Shown: positions 8,964 through 23,300, counted from the stretch's first letter. The stretch is DNA of 64,000 bases from Lysobacter capsici (GCF_014779555.2 NZ_CP094357.1:3906001-3970000), one strand, 5' to 3'. Numbers and translations are program-made. Notes: generated by a model from the letters alone, not told the origin.

Positions 8964-10799
8964 TCAGACCTCGATAGGTATAGTTTTCCAAACATCACGA
9001 GCCAACGTCACAAGCATCTCGTGCCGCTTTTCGATGGATGAAGCATCCCACGCAGGAAACGCCGCCAGCTTTTCATTGATTCGAGAGATAGACGTGTTCT
9101 GTCCGACGTCGGTCAGCGCCACCAAGCTTCGGGTTAGGTAGTTGCCGCTCTTGCCGTACTCGACCTGCTTGACAGTGTAGAAGTCGTTTCCCGCGACAAT
9201 GTTGATCGGTTTTTCCAGCAAGGTCAGATTGCCGAGTCGATTCTTGTAGTCATCGTAGACCGCGTTCGGGCTTTCTGCCGCCCACGCGGCGCGCAGTTCC
9301 GCCTTCGGGTTGTCGGGGAGGATGTGCTCGATTTCCAGCTTGGTGAAAGGCTCCAGACTGCCCCGCGACTTCAGGCCGCTGAACGCCATCTCGACGTGCT
9401 GTGTTAGCCGTGCCAGCAGGTAGCGCGTGCGGTACTGCTGCATCGAATACAGCGTGAAACGCTTGAGGGCGTCGGCCAGCTCCTGTGCTTTGCTCGCCAT
9501 GTTCGTCTCGAAGCGCTCGGCAATGAAGTCGTTGAGCTGCACCTTCTGTTTCGCCGGATCGCTGGTCTCGGCAATTGCGCGCAGCTCGTCGGCCCACTGA
9601 GAGAAGCTGCGTTCTAGATCCTTGGTCGGTGTCTTGGTGAAGATGTAGTAGAAGAGGAAGCTCTCCAGCTGCGCCACGAAATGGTCGAACAGCGGCTTGG
9701 GGAAATTCGCCGCCGCCAGCAGCAGGACAAAGTGCAAACTGAACGCACCGCCTGCCAGCCGCTTGAGGCTGTCCATCGCCAGACTAGGCTTGCCATCGTT
9801 GCCGAGGCCATTGGCGAAAGCCAGATAGTGCTCGACGTTGCGGATAACCTTGCGCACGAACTCGAAGGGCTTGCCTGCGTAATCGCACAGCGCCGCGTTG
9901 TCCTTGGCGATGAACCAATCGTAGATCTCGTCCTCACGCACTACCGCGTCGCCGCGCTCGTTCTTGATGACGTAATTGGCCATCAGGAAGTAGCGCAAGA
10001 AGCGCAGCGGCTTTTCCTTCTCCTTCTCAAGCGGCTTGGTGATCTTCTTCCACTCGTCCTTGAGCTGGGTGAACTGCCCCTGCTTGACCTGCGTGAACAG
10101 CAGGTTCTTCAGCAAGTCCATCGGGTTCAGTCCAACGCCGCGCTCGTTGATGGTCTCGAAGATCTTCAGCGCGCTGCTGACGTCGGTGGAGATCTGGATG
10201 AACACTACGTTGTTGGCCAAGTAGCCCCAATACTTCTTCAGTTTTGGCGCGTCGTCGTAGTTGTCCTTCAAGTAGCGATACAGCGTGCTGTAGGCGCTGA
10301 CCAGATTTTCCAGCGAGCCAAAGCTGGCGATGCCTGCCGCCTGAATGCCCGCGCGCACCGCCTGAGGATCGGCGTCCAGCTCCACCAGCTTGGACATTAC
10401 TTCACCCGCACTCTCGTAACGCGGCTCCAGCTTCAGGTTGGTGCGCACCTCGCCGTCGCTGTCCACGTAACTGGTCGAGATCAACCCGGAGATCATCTGC
10501 CGCTGCGGCTCGCCCTGGAACAGATGCTTCAGCGCGCACAGGAGCAGGAAGAAGGTGGTCAGACGCTGCTGGCCGTCGATCACCTCGTAATGGTTCTTCT
10601 GGTCGGTCGGCGACACCAGCACTGTGCCGATGAAGTATTCCCGCGTCGTGCCCGCATCGATCTGCTCCCCAATGTCCTCCAGCAACTGATGCACTTCCTT
10701 GTCCGTCCAGACGTACTCGCGCTGATAGTCCGGGACGATGTAGAAGCATTCCCGGAATGCTTCTTCGATGCTGTACTTGTGGTTTTCGATGCGTGCCAT
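8964..10799 (-). CDS. DUF262/DUF1524 protein (GmrSD / BrxU-like type IV restriction nuclease)
   Basis: A 611-aa protein with an N-terminal DUF262 (ParB-like NTPase) module: YQREYVW at about 25-31 and DGQQRLTT at 75-82. The C-terminal DUF1524 His-Me nuclease module shows IEHILPDN near residue 486 and the Asn-containing YKNRLGNLTLLEKPINIVAGN about 30 residues later. In GmrSD and BrxU this architecture cuts phage DNA with modified bases, and BrxU is encoded inside BREX islands. This gene is the last of the BREX operon, 18 nt after the membrane gene, so a role in catching phages with modified DNA that evade BREX is a reasonable inference. All key residues look intact. Confidence 0.88.
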   Translation of the reverse strand: MARIENHKYSIEEAFRECFYIVPDYQREYVWTDKEVHQLLEDIGEQIDAGTTREYFIGTVLVSPTDQKNHYEVIDGQQRLTTFFLLLCALKHLFQGEPQRQMISGLISTSYVDSDGEVRTNLKLEPRYESAGEVMSKLVELDADPQAVRAGIQAAGIASFGSLENLVSAYSTLYRYLKDNYDDAPKLKKYWGYLANNVVFIQISTDVSSALKIFETINERGVGLNPMDLLKNLLFTQVKQGQFTQLKDEWKKITKPLEKEKEKPLRFLRYFLMANYVIKNERGDAVVREDEIYDWFIAKDNAALCDYAGKPFEFVRKVIRNVEHYLAFANGLGNDGKPSLAMDSLKRLAGGAFSLHFVLLLAAANFPKPLFDHFVAQLESFLFYYIFTKTPTKDLERSFSQWADELRAIAETSDPAKQKVQLNDFIAERFETNMASKAQELADALKRFTLYSMQQYRTRYLLARLTQHVEMAFSGLKSRGSLEPFTKLEIEHILPDNPKAELRAAWAAESPNAVYDDYKNRLGNLTLLEKPINIVAGNDFYTVKQVEYGKSGNYLTRSLVALTDVGQNTSISRINEKLAAFPAWDASSIEKRHEMLVTLARDVWKTIPIEV

Positions 10800-10817
10800 C
10801 TTTCTGTCCTTCTTTTT

Positions 10818-11924
10818 CTATTTGATCGGGCCGGGGCTTTGATTGGATCCAATTTGTGGCGGCTCGGATTGGGTGCTGCTTCGTTGAGTCGCCTCCAACT
10901 CAGAGATGCGGGCTGCCAGTGAATGCACATGTTGTCGCAGCGCTTCATTCTCACGCTCAACGGCTGAAAGCTGTTTGTTTCCTTGCTCGACCACAGTCAG
11001 CAGTTTTGCTTGCCACTGATCACCAGCGAGACCGTTGTTCCGATCTTGGACGTAGGCGAGGCCTGAGAGAATCAAGGCGAGCAACGCTAGTACAGCCGAA
11101 ACGCCAACTGACCAAACAGCGATGGTGATCTGCTTTCGCGTGGACTTGTCTGCCTTGCGATCGCGCTCGTCGAACTGCTCCATCAGGGCACTCGCCGCCT
11201 CGGCCAAATCCTTGAGAGTCTTGGCCGATTCGGCGGTCATCTTCCCCGTGAGTCGGACCATCTCCAGCTCTTCCGCGCGCTCGCGCGCCATACGTGCGCT
11301 GTGCTCTGCGAGATGATTGCTTATCTCCAAGTGTCCACGGGAAAGCGACGGTTCGAGCGTTGGACGGGAAATGGCTTCAAACGCCTTCACTGTCGATCCA
11401 AGTTCCGTGTAGCTCTTTCGCACCTGATCGAAAAGTCCACGACTAGAGCCAAGGATCTTCTCTTGCAGCTGCTTTGCGGCTTGGTGCTGGTGTTCGACTT
11501 CGCCCTGCATCAGCCGAATCAGGTAAGCCGAGGCCGATTCACCATCCTCCCGCGCAACAGGCTTGCGATCCTCCGCACGTTCCCGGACTTTCTGCCATTC
11601 AGACGATTGAACATACGCTTCGGCAATCTGCTCGACTTCATCGTCTGAAAGCGTCTTTGTGATCTCCTGATCGAGAGGGATGCGTTCCGGCGCGTCATCT
11701 GTTTCCACGGTCAGGCTGCCGATGCTGGAGAGGAAATTCCTGACCTGACTGTATACCCCCGCAGGCTCCAGGCTCCCGAAATCAGTCATATCTCGGACCC
11801 GCAGCGGGTACAGATAGATACGGCCAATCGATGTCTCAACCTCGGTGATGGGCTTCGACCGCAGCAGTAACTTCAGCGATTTCTTCTTCGGCTCGTCGCC
11901 ATGCGGTTGTGTCGGTTCCGTCAT
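10818..11924 (-). CDS. Coiled-coil membrane protein inserted in BREX operon (unknown)
   Basis: A 368-aa protein not recognised as a BREX component. The N-terminal ~100 residues look like a compact domain (SLKLLLRSKPITEVETSIGR). Residues ~150-260 are charged and helical, one TM segment lies at about 268-292 (VWSVGVSAVLALLALILSG), and a Leu/Glu heptad coiled coil follows (TVVEQGNKQLSAVERENEAL). The tail is Ser/Pro/Gln-rich. It lies between brxA and the DUF262 gene with short gaps on both sides, so it is probably co-transcribed. A membrane-anchored sensor or scaffold is possible; nothing in the sequence proves a function. Confidence 0.75.
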   Translation of the reverse strand: MTEPTQPHGDEPKKKSLKLLLRSKPITEVETSIGRIYLYPLRVRDMTDFGSLEPAGVYSQVRNFLSSIGSLTVETDDAPERIPLDQEITKTLSDDEVEQIAEAYVQSSEWQKVRERAEDRKPVAREDGESASAYLIRLMQGEVEHQHQAAKQLQEKILGSSRGLFDQVRKSYTELGSTVKAFEAISRPTLEPSLSRGHLEISNHLAEHSARMARERAEELEMVRLTGKMTAESAKTLKDLAEAASALMEQFDERDRKADKSTRKQITIAVWSVGVSAVLALLALILSGLAYVQDRNNGLAGDQWQAKLLTVVEQGNKQLSAVERENEALRQHVHSLAARISELEATQRSSTQSEPPQIGSNQSPGPIK

Positions 11925-11940
11925 CGCCTAAGTCTCGTTC

Positions 11941-12663
11941 TCATATCGTGCTGCGCAATGCGACGAACTGGTTACTCGGACCTTCCGACCGAAGGATCAG
12001 GTTCGCACTGTTCGACACCACGTAGGCCAGAGGCCGCGTCAAGTTGAACGGGAACAGCACGGGCAGCGACTGCAGACTGGGTACTGAAACGGGCTTGCCG
12101 GCGTAGCGCACGGCCGTCTCGATCAACCAGGCCGTCAGTCCGTCGTTGTCGATCGCGGTTGGTGCCAGCCGGATGACCCGCTTGCCTTTCTCGACCCGCT
12201 CCACGGCGCCCCAACTCGCCTGGCTCTGGATGACCATGTTGGTCATGCGCCGAGTGCCTTCGCGCTCTCCGTAGGTCTCGCTCATCCGGCGATGCACTTC
12301 GGCGGACGCGCAGTCGCCCTGGATGGCGGAGAGGCGGCCCACCAGCTCGGCCACTTTGCCAAAAAACGGGTAGGTCGCCACCGACATACCCCAGCACAGC
12401 GCCGCGACCGGTATGTCCGGCTGCGTCTTGTGGATGGCCACGCCGCGATCCGCGTAATCGACCAGTTCGGCGCGCGGCTCCAGCCACAGCCGATTCAATA
12501 CGGTGCGTGTTTTCTTCTTGGCTTCCACGCCAAGCTCGGCTGCATCGAGCAGTGCATTCAGATCATCTAGCCCAGCCGCGCCCGCACGAATATTCAGTGC
12601 CGCAGCCGCCCAATCAAGCTGAATGAACCGATCAAAGCCTATTTTTGGGGCTGATGAATTCAT
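11941..12663 (-). CDS. brxA: BREX protein BrxA (DUF1819)
   Basis: A 240-aa protein. Position directly after pglZ with a 4-nt overlap, the size, and the mostly helical sequence match BrxA, a small NusB-like DNA-binding protein of BREX systems. Characteristic stretches are DYADRGVAIHKTQPDIPVAA, MTNMVIQSQASWGAVER and the C-terminal SLQSLPVLFPFNL. It is the last canonical gene of the type 3 operon. Confidence 0.82.
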   Translation of the reverse strand: MNSSAPKIGFDRFIQLDWAAAALNIRAGAAGLDDLNALLDAAELGVEAKKKTRTVLNRLWLEPRAELVDYADRGVAIHKTQPDIPVAALCWGMSVATYPFFGKVAELVGRLSAIQGDCASAEVHRRMSETYGEREGTRRMTNMVIQSQASWGAVERVEKGKRVIRLAPTAIDNDGLTAWLIETAVRYAGKPVSVPSLQSLPVLFPFNLTRPLAYVVSNSANLILRSEGPSNQFVALRSTI

Positions 12664-14671
12664 TCGGTACCAATCACATAACTGACTTTCACAAAGGGCA
12701 CGATCAACTCTTCGATCGACACCCCGCCGTGGACCACCACCTGCTCGCCCTCCGGCACAAAGGCGGTTCGTCCGCCTGCGAATAGGGGCATGAAGTTCGC
12801 GGGTAGTCCAGCGATGTCCAACCTGACTGTGGTGGGATAGGCCGCAGCGGAATCGGCCAGCAACGGCTCACTCCGGTAGACCCGCACGCGCTCTCCACGC
12901 GTCTCGGCAATCACGCCCTGGTTGGGTCTGCCGACGCCGGTGGACTCCACATTGCCGTGGTCCGCCGTGAGATAGATGTGGTATCCCCTGTCCAGCAGCA
13001 GCGAGAACAGTCGGTCGACGAATCCGGTCGACAACCAGTTGCCGATCCACATCGCCACGTCCTTCTTAGACCGCTCCTTGTGGAGCCGATCGTCCACCTC
13101 ATCGATGACCAGGCCCACCACCTTCGGACGCCGGTCGTTCAAGTCCGCCTCAAGCACATCCAGTTGATCAATCTGGCGCAGCGCGCGTCGGTACATCACC
13201 TCATTCGAGTTGACGCCTTCGTTCTGCCAGAACGTCTTCCACAAGGATTCCTCCTTGTCCGTCCTGTCGATGGAGTCGTCGAACTCACGTGGTTTCAGGC
13301 CAGAGAACAGCGCCTGGCGCGACACCGATGTCACGGTCGGCAGCCATGCGAAAGCGGTTCCTTCGTCGAACGCGAAGCACTTTGTGGTGGCGATCAGGCG
13401 CTCGCGGATCTGCACCCACTGATCGAAGGCCAGCCCGTCGAACACCAATAGAGCGACCTTGGTTTCCCCTGCGGACCGCCGATGGCGCAAGAAGCGCGGC
13501 ACGTGGTGCACCATCACCGGGCCCTTGGTCACCGGCTGCAGGATCAGGTCGGCGTAGTGCTTGGCTGCGACCCAGGCTTGCAGATGCTCGTCCGATTGCG
13601 CCTGCAAGGTCTTGATCCGCTCCCGAATGACCGGCAAGTGTTCGCTGCCTTCCGTGCCTGGCAGGCCATGCGTGCGGGCCAGGATCTCACCGTAGCGCTT
13701 GGCGAACTCGCTCCAGTCCTTGTGCGAAGATGCCGCCGTTGGCGTCGCATCGATCAGGCCATCGATGCCTTTGAGCACCAACGCATGCAACGCCGCTGGG
13801 TCCTGAACGATCCCGGCCTTGATCCAACTCGGCACTCCAGCCGGGACGCTGTGCACCGCCAGCGGATGCAAGCTGCCGTCGAGGAACATGGAGTCGACCA
13901 GCACCTGCACATCGGAGTGGTCGAAGGGAATCTCGATCTTGGCGACGTAATCTGGCGGCGGAGGTTCGCCTGTACGGGTGCCATCCAGCCCCAATTTCGA
14001 CAAGTAGCGATACCACGCGTCCTGCACCACACGCAGCAGCGCACTCTTGGATGCCAGCCATGTGGCGACGGGTTGGTCCGGGAACAGCCCTTTGTCTTGG
14101 ATGATGCTCGCCGCGTGCTGGGCAAACAGGGGCGGCAACGAACGGTTGGCGAAGTGAAGCCGCAACAGCTCGCGCCAGAAGTCCACCTGGGTGCGGATAG
14201 ACCTTGGCGCCAGTTGGTAGACGTGCTCGAGGATGAAGTCCTTCGATTCGTTCTCGCCCCGTGCATTCTGCAATTCCGTATGGTGGGCTTGAAACAGCCC
14301 GGCAAGATGCTCCGGCTCCACTTGTTGCACGGCGCTGTAAGCCAGCTTGGGGAACAGATCGGCAAGGCTGAGGCGCACCACACGACCGTGATGCACGATG
14401 TCCCACGGCAACGCATTCGCGTCGGCGCTGCGCAGATGCAAAACCAGAGAGGGCGCTGGTCCTTGCTCACCCCGATCCCATGCCGCGCGGTAGCGTTCCT
14501 CATATTCCGCGCGGAAGGCAAACGGGTCCTCGTAGAGCATCAGCTCAAAGCCGCGACCGCGTAGCTCGGTCAACAGCTTCTCGTCGAGCAACACATCATC
14601 AGGGTCGCAAGCCACCCATAGCCGGGTGAGATCGGCTGTGAAGTGGCTCAGGATGCGTTTCGTCCAAAGGC

Positions 14672-14675
<4 letters not shown>
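12660..14675 (-). CDS. pglZ: BREX phosphatase-like protein PglZ
   Basis: A 671-aa protein with a PglZ domain of the alkaline-phosphatase superfamily. The metal-binding Asp lies in KVALLVFDGLAFDQW (about 404-418) and the second metal-binding cluster is IYLTADHGNVESTG (about 563-577). The N-terminal ~350 residues are helical with no recognised catalytic site. PglZ is one of the two proteins shared by nearly all BREX types. The start overlaps the brxHII stop (ATGA) and the end overlaps brxA, so the three genes are tightly coupled. Confidence 0.92.
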
Positions 14676-17479
<2,804 letters not shown>

Positions 17480-17481
17480 GC

Positions 17482-20322
17482 TCAGATCCCGTCTTCGGTA
17501 CGGGTCAGCGCGAGGTCATAGAGGGTGAGCAGCTTCTCGTCCTCTTGCAGCGCCTCGTCAGGCACCTTCTTCGCGATGTCGATAATCGTCTGGTAGTCCT
17601 TATTGCCCCATGCGGCTCTGAAGCCAGCGCGCAGCGCTTCCAGGCGGAATTCCTTCAGTCGACGACCCGTGAATGCTCGATAGTGGTCGAACTCCTTGAG
17701 CAACGCCTTCTCGCGCTTCTTTTCCAAGTCCTGTGCTTTGTTCGGGTCGGGCACGTACCAACGATCCTTGGCCTTGGCCACGAGGGCTGGGCTGTTCTTC
17801 TCCAAGCCGCGCAGATCCTTGTGGTTGGTCGAGAGATAACTATGAATCTGGCTCGGGACCTCCCCCGTGCCGTCGTACTGAATGAAGTTATCTTCGAGCA
17901 AGGCGGCAAGTTCAGGCTTGGACTCATGCTTCTTCCAACCAGCCCCGAGTTGGCTGATGAAATCTGTGTGGATCTCTTGATAGGTTGAAGGGCCACGTTT
18001 CAAAAAATCGGACAACCAATCAATCGCACTGCGCTCATCAGATACGAACATCTCCATTTGAGGAGCGATGGCAACCTGCATACGCTTCTTGTCGTACTCG
18101 GTGACCTGATCCGGCAAAAAGACCATTCCATCCCGCTCAACAAACCGCTGAGTGAGACCTGATTGAAATTCGTGTGTCGACATTGGGACAGGTGTGTTGT
18201 GCAGGACAAACCAGGCCACCATGCGATCAAAGATTATTCGCGGATCGCGCTCCGCGATGAACTCAAGTTCTCCATCTTTGACTTTTACTCTCGGCAAATA
18301 TCGCAGGTGGGTCCGAACGAAATCCCAAACAGATTCTTCAGTCCCTCCTGACTTGGAGAATCGGTCTTCAAGTCCGCCATTCGGTTTGTATGCAGAAATA
18401 ACCAAATCTTGTTTAACTGCCGTTGTTGTCGTGATGGCTTTAAAGCTTCCTTTCTGCTTATCAAGAGCAGCAACGTTGGCGACTACGAACCCCGCTTCCT
18501 GCAACGATGTTTGAATTGCATTCCAAACACTTGCTTGCGTATTCGAAAACTCGATGGTGACCCAACGACCTGGCTTGAGTGCCTCGTAGACGTTTTTTAA
18601 ACCGTCCGCCATCATTTTTCGATAGTCGTTCAACGATTTTGACTGTGCTTTGCTTTCGATCGCTTCATCTTTGGCATCGGTCAGCGCGCCAAGCCAGCCC
18701 TCCCAGAGCGCGTTAAGCTCCGAGTACATGATGTTGGCGCCAAAAGGTGGGTCTATGAAAGCATAGTCAATTGAGTTGTGCGGCAGCTTCAGTCCCTGCG
18801 TTGATTGCGTCGACAATATTGCGTTCAGCTCATTGATGTCTGTTTTTGATTCGCTCTTTGAGATTGCGTTATCGAGCATCTCAAACATATTCAGCTCTTT
18901 GACAAGAGATGGAATATAGAGGGTTCCATTAGTCGGCCCGCCCCCCGCACCCCAAGTACCTGCCTGATAAGTCAAGCCATATCTTTTTGTTATACGGAAC
19001 GCGACCGTTGTCACCAGTGACTTTAGTAGCGGATGTTCGCACAAGGCATTAAATGCCGCCAATGCAATGCGATTTCTTCCCGTGTAGAAATGATGAATGT
19101 GAGTCAATCCATGGGACTCAATTGGTTGACGGGTATTAAAACCTGTCGGCAACTGGAACGTTGGACACCATTCGGTTGCCCTAAGAGACTCCGTTTTTAG
19201 AATCAGGGCAATGTCAGCTTGATCAGGAATCTTTTGAAATCTTTTCTTCCCAACCTTGTAGTTGATCATCACTGGAACCTGGACTGCCTGCTCAACTATA
19301 TGCCCCAAGTATGGGTCCATCAATTTCTGCCATTTCCTTTCCATTGAGCGCTTCGTTAGTGAAGCGGCACATGAAGGACAGCTGAATTGATCGTTAACCT
19401 TCCCCCCCTCTATATCAACGGCAGTATTCCAAAACACAACATCGCCAGCGCATTCTGGGCATGTAAATACATCAGACCATACCGTGTAATTAACTCTGCC
19501 GACCGCACAAACTTTCCCTAGGTCGGGGACATCTTTTGAGTTGATCTCCTCTACGGCAAGCTGAAGCTGATCGTTAGTTGGGCTATGAGCCGTTTGAAAC
19601 ATCCACCCATACTTTTCCTCGGCTGCGCGAAGCACTTTTTGCGCATCGCGTTGAAATGAGATAGGGTCAGATGGGGTGTTGTAAACATATGAAATAAAAC
19701 CAGCGACTGGAGATAAGTCGCTCAATATGGCTTTTCTTGCGCCGACCTTCGAAAACGGAACCCACGACTCTTTTCCGTCGACAATCTCTTCTCTCGAAAC
19801 AACCCCATTCGAGTCCACTTTGTACCCAAGAGACTCAACAATGGCCTTATTTCCGCAAAGTTGGGCTGCGATTCCGGTTGCACCACTGCCCGCAAACGCA
19901 TCCTGGACTATATCGCCCGGCTCGGTGTACTGAAGGATGTAGCGCATGATCGCTCTATGCGGAACTTTGGTGTGATACGGATGGAGCTTATATAGCGGGT
20001 CGTATTTGCCTTCACTCACATCTGCAAAGAATGGCTCTTTGAGATACTGGACGGATGAGTCGTATGATTTTCCGTAGTACTGAATAAAATCCTCGATGAA
20101 AGGATTCGGGCAGGCCGTGTAGTACGGCGGATCAGATAGAGCCAGGATGGCCTCGTCTGTACCCTGCGGAAAGCCTCCGATCTTCCGGAACGCCGGATCT
20201 TTCAACTTCTCGGCAAGCAGCTTCAGGTAGTGCTCGCGGCGAGCCTCATCACTCGGGAACGTTTGCCCGAGGCATTCAACCGGGCCGGATTTGGCCGCGT
20301 GGTTCTGGAAGAGATCACTCAT
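17482..20322 (-). CDS. pglXI: BREX DNA methyltransferase PglXI
   Basis: A 946-aa adenine-specific methyltransferase of the type 3 BREX kind. The catalytic motif is IDPPFGANIMYSELNALW (near 521-538) and the SAM-binding motif DAFAGSGATG lies before it (about 138-147), a permuted order. A further DPPYYTACPNPF is near 64 and a zinc-ribbon-like CPEC...CPSC is near 290-320. It would mark host DNA at the BREX site and take part in phage exclusion. GAGG stands 7 nt upstream of the ATG. Base composition in the middle (about 18,000-20,000) is visibly AT-richer than neighbouring genes, suggesting a different history for this specificity gene. Confidence 0.9.
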   Translation of the reverse strand: MSDLFQNHAAKSGPVECLGQTFPSDEARREHYLKLLAEKLKDPAFRKIGGFPQGTDEAILALSDPPYYTACPNPFIEDFIQYYGKSYDSSVQYLKEPFFADVSEGKYDPLYKLHPYHTKVPHRAIMRYILQYTEPGDIVQDAFAGSGATGIAAQLCGNKAIVESLGYKVDSNGVVSREEIVDGKESWVPFSKVGARKAILSDLSPVAGFISYVYNTPSDPISFQRDAQKVLRAAEEKYGWMFQTAHSPTNDQLQLAVEEINSKDVPDLGKVCAVGRVNYTVWSDVFTCPECAGDVVFWNTAVDIEGGKVNDQFSCPSCAASLTKRSMERKWQKLMDPYLGHIVEQAVQVPVMINYKVGKKRFQKIPDQADIALILKTESLRATEWCPTFQLPTGFNTRQPIESHGLTHIHHFYTGRNRIALAAFNALCEHPLLKSLVTTVAFRITKRYGLTYQAGTWGAGGGPTNGTLYIPSLVKELNMFEMLDNAISKSESKTDINELNAILSTQSTQGLKLPHNSIDYAFIDPPFGANIMYSELNALWEGWLGALTDAKDEAIESKAQSKSLNDYRKMMADGLKNVYEALKPGRWVTIEFSNTQASVWNAIQTSLQEAGFVVANVAALDKQKGSFKAITTTTAVKQDLVISAYKPNGGLEDRFSKSGGTEESVWDFVRTHLRYLPRVKVKDGELEFIAERDPRIIFDRMVAWFVLHNTPVPMSTHEFQSGLTQRFVERDGMVFLPDQVTEYDKKRMQVAIAPQMEMFVSDERSAIDWLSDFLKRGPSTYQEIHTDFISQLGAGWKKHESKPELAALLEDNFIQYDGTGEVPSQIHSYLSTNHKDLRGLEKNSPALVAKAKDRWYVPDPNKAQDLEKKREKALLKEFDHYRAFTGRRLKEFRLEALRAGFRAAWGNKDYQTIIDIAKKVPDEALQEDEKLLTLYDLALTRTEDGI

Positions 20323-20368
20323 CAGTCATTCCTCAAATTCTTGTTGTCATGGTCGAGCGTTCACCGTG

Positions 20369-23300
20369 TCACTCGATCACGAAGCGCAGCTTGGTGGCAT
20401 CCTTGCCCTTGCAGCGCTCGTTCATGAAGGTGTCGAAGCGCTTGCGCAGGTCCTCCGGCGTGGCCGGGGAGCCGCCTTGCAGCAGCGCTTGCTTGATCTC
20501 GTCGCCCTTGACCGCGATCTTCTCCAGCCCCGACAGCGCCTCTTGCACGGCATTGGCGAACTCGGTGGTCATTGGGTCCGGCAGCTTGCGTGAGGCCAGG
20601 AAGGCATCGATCAGCTTCTTGGATGCGGGTGGCAACAAGCCCAGGCTGTCCTGCGTGAAGGGGTCATCCAGGTTCTCCAGCAGGGTTTGTTGCCAGTTGG
20701 TCACCAACTGATCCAGGTCGTCGTCCAGCTTGTGCAGGCGGTTGGCAGCCGGGATCAGCTCCAATTGCTCGGCAGACGGGCGGAACTGGCAGTGCGGGCA
20801 GACGGCGGCAGTGACCAGGGTCGGTTCGTCCAAGGAGGAACAGCTCTTGAGGCCGTTAAGCGACTCCTCGAAGGCAGTGAGTTGGCTGGTTGGCATCAGC
20901 GACACGCCGGCCAACACGCGCAGCGCCAGCAGGCGGTCGTCCTTGCGCAGGGCGTTGCGGGTCTTGTCCTCGGCCACGCCCAGACGCGCCTTGCTGTGGC
21001 TGGCGATGTAGGCGGTGATGTAGTCCTTCTTGAGCTGGTTAAGCGTCTGCCGGTATTCGGCAGCGTGCTCGGCTGTGCGGTCCTGGCTCAGCTTGTCCTG
21101 TAGCGCCTTGCGGGCGGCCTCGGCCTGTTTCACCCACGGGTGATCAGCGGGCAGCACCATTTCGGCCTGCGAGAGGTAGGATGCCGTGCTGCCCAGCTCC
21201 ACCACCAGTTCGAGCAGACGCTCGACGGCTGCCAGGATCTCCAAATTCTTCTTCTGGCCGTCCAGGTCTTCCTGGGTGACGCGCAGGTTCTTGAGCTTGC
21301 CGACGGTGTTGTACGGTGCCAGCGACTCGCTGAACTTCTTCAGCGAATCCAGCCTGGCGTGCCAGTCTTTGGCTTCTTCTTCTCGCAGCAGGTTCTGGCC
21401 CCAAAAGCCCAGCTTGCCTTGCTGCAGGTCGGAGCCGGCCTTGAGCACGCGCGGCACCAGCGCACTGACTTTCTCCTGCAGTTTGATGACCGGCTCGGTG
21501 TCGCCCTGGCTGGCCTTCTGGGCCAGGCCGGACGGCAGATCGAACAACTCGAACAAGGCGCGCAGCACCGCGAGGTTGATCTCTTTGGGTGCCTCGACGT
21601 GCTTGAACTGCTTGAGTTCCTCCAGCGAGCGTTCCGCCAGCTGGGTCAATTTGCCGGAGTCTATCTTGTCGCCGGTGATCGACAGCACGATGTCGCCGGA
21701 GTAGACCAGGCCGCCCAGCACAGTGACCAGCAGATCGGGTTCCAGCCGGTACTTGATCGGCGCGAAATACTCGACATCGGACGTGCCCGACAGCAGTTCG
21801 CTGCGGTTGAGCACCTGGCCGTGCCCCTTGGCCTTGAGCCGCTTCAGCACCTCCTGCGCATAGCGGGAGTTGGCGGGGTCGACGCGATCACCATCGAGCA
21901 ACTCCAGCGCATCGAGCATGGCGAGCGCATCTTTGGTGCGAGTACCGCCGGCCAGTGCGCGCAGTGCGTTGCCGATCAGTTGCTTGCGGTTGGCCTCGGT
22001 GACCAGCACCGAGAAGCTGGGGTACTCGGGCGAGATGTCAGCAAAGCGCTGGCCGAGTGCCAGGCCGGAGACGATGTTCACCACGTCGCGGAAGTTGATG
22101 CGCTCGTCCGGGCCCAGTCGCGCACGGTCGCGCAGGGACACGCCCTTGGACCAGTCCTGCAGCGTCTTGGTCTTACCCTGGTAGGTGACCTCGAACGCGG
22201 TCATCTGCTTTTCCTGCAGCCACTTGCTCATGGACCGCAGCGAGTCCTGAGCCTTGGACAGGTAGATGGCTTTCGCGCCGCCGCTGGCGGTGGACGCCAG
22301 ATCCAGTGCCGCCGCGTATTGCGACAGGTAGCGCTTGTAGTCCTCGTCCGGTGACTTCAGGCGGAAGAACACTTCGTCAGCCAGGTTGTTGTCGCTGAAC
22401 TTCGGCTTGTCAAAGGGCTGGATAAAGTAGATGTAGAAGTCGCGCTCGGGCTGGGCCGTGGGCCGATCGTTCGGTGCGCCAAAGAACAGGTAGCCCATGC
22501 GTTCGACGCGGCGCTCCTGCCACTCGATCTGGTACTGCCAGATCTGGAATCCGGGGTAACGCAGATCGTCGCTGCACTCCATCAGCGCCTTGATGGCGCT
22601 GTAGTAGGCGCGGTCCAGCGCGTCGTCGGACAGGGCTTCGGCGCGCTTTTCGATCTGCGCGTCGTAGTCGATGTCTTTCTTGAGATCGAGGTAGTACTGC
22701 TCGGTGTCCGGCGCCTTGGAGATGAACTGGCCGTTGACGGTCTTCAGCACTTCCCGCATGACGGTCTGGACCATCGCCAGCAGGTTCTCGGCCGGATCGC
22801 CCGGCATGTCCTCCACGCCCGGCTGGAACAGGCACAGGGCATCACGCAGCTCGGCACCCGTGGGGCCGATGGGCACATGGATGTCGCCGCCCGTGGTCAG
22901 GCGGTGGACTGCCAACGCGTTGATGACGCGCAGCGCCATTGCCTTGTAAGCCGGGCGCGTAAAGGCTTGCTGGACCCGCGACTCCAACACTTCGGAGACA
23001 CGCATCACTTCCTTGATGTTGGGGTCAGCGCGCAAGACCGAGTTGGTCTTGATGGTGTTCCAGAAGCTCTCGTAGCTGATGAACAGAGGCTTGTCGGTGG
23101 GCACTTCCTGGTCGAGGATGGCCAGCATGGCGGCCTCGATGGTCTTGAGCGCGCCGCGCTTCTCGGTGAAGTGGATCTGCTCGAAGGTCTTCAGGTAATC
23201 CGGGTGAACCGGGAACAACCGCACGTACTCGTCCATGCGCTCGTTCATGGAGCCGTAGAACTTGGCGAACGGCGTGAGGTATTCGCGGATCTTGTTCTGC

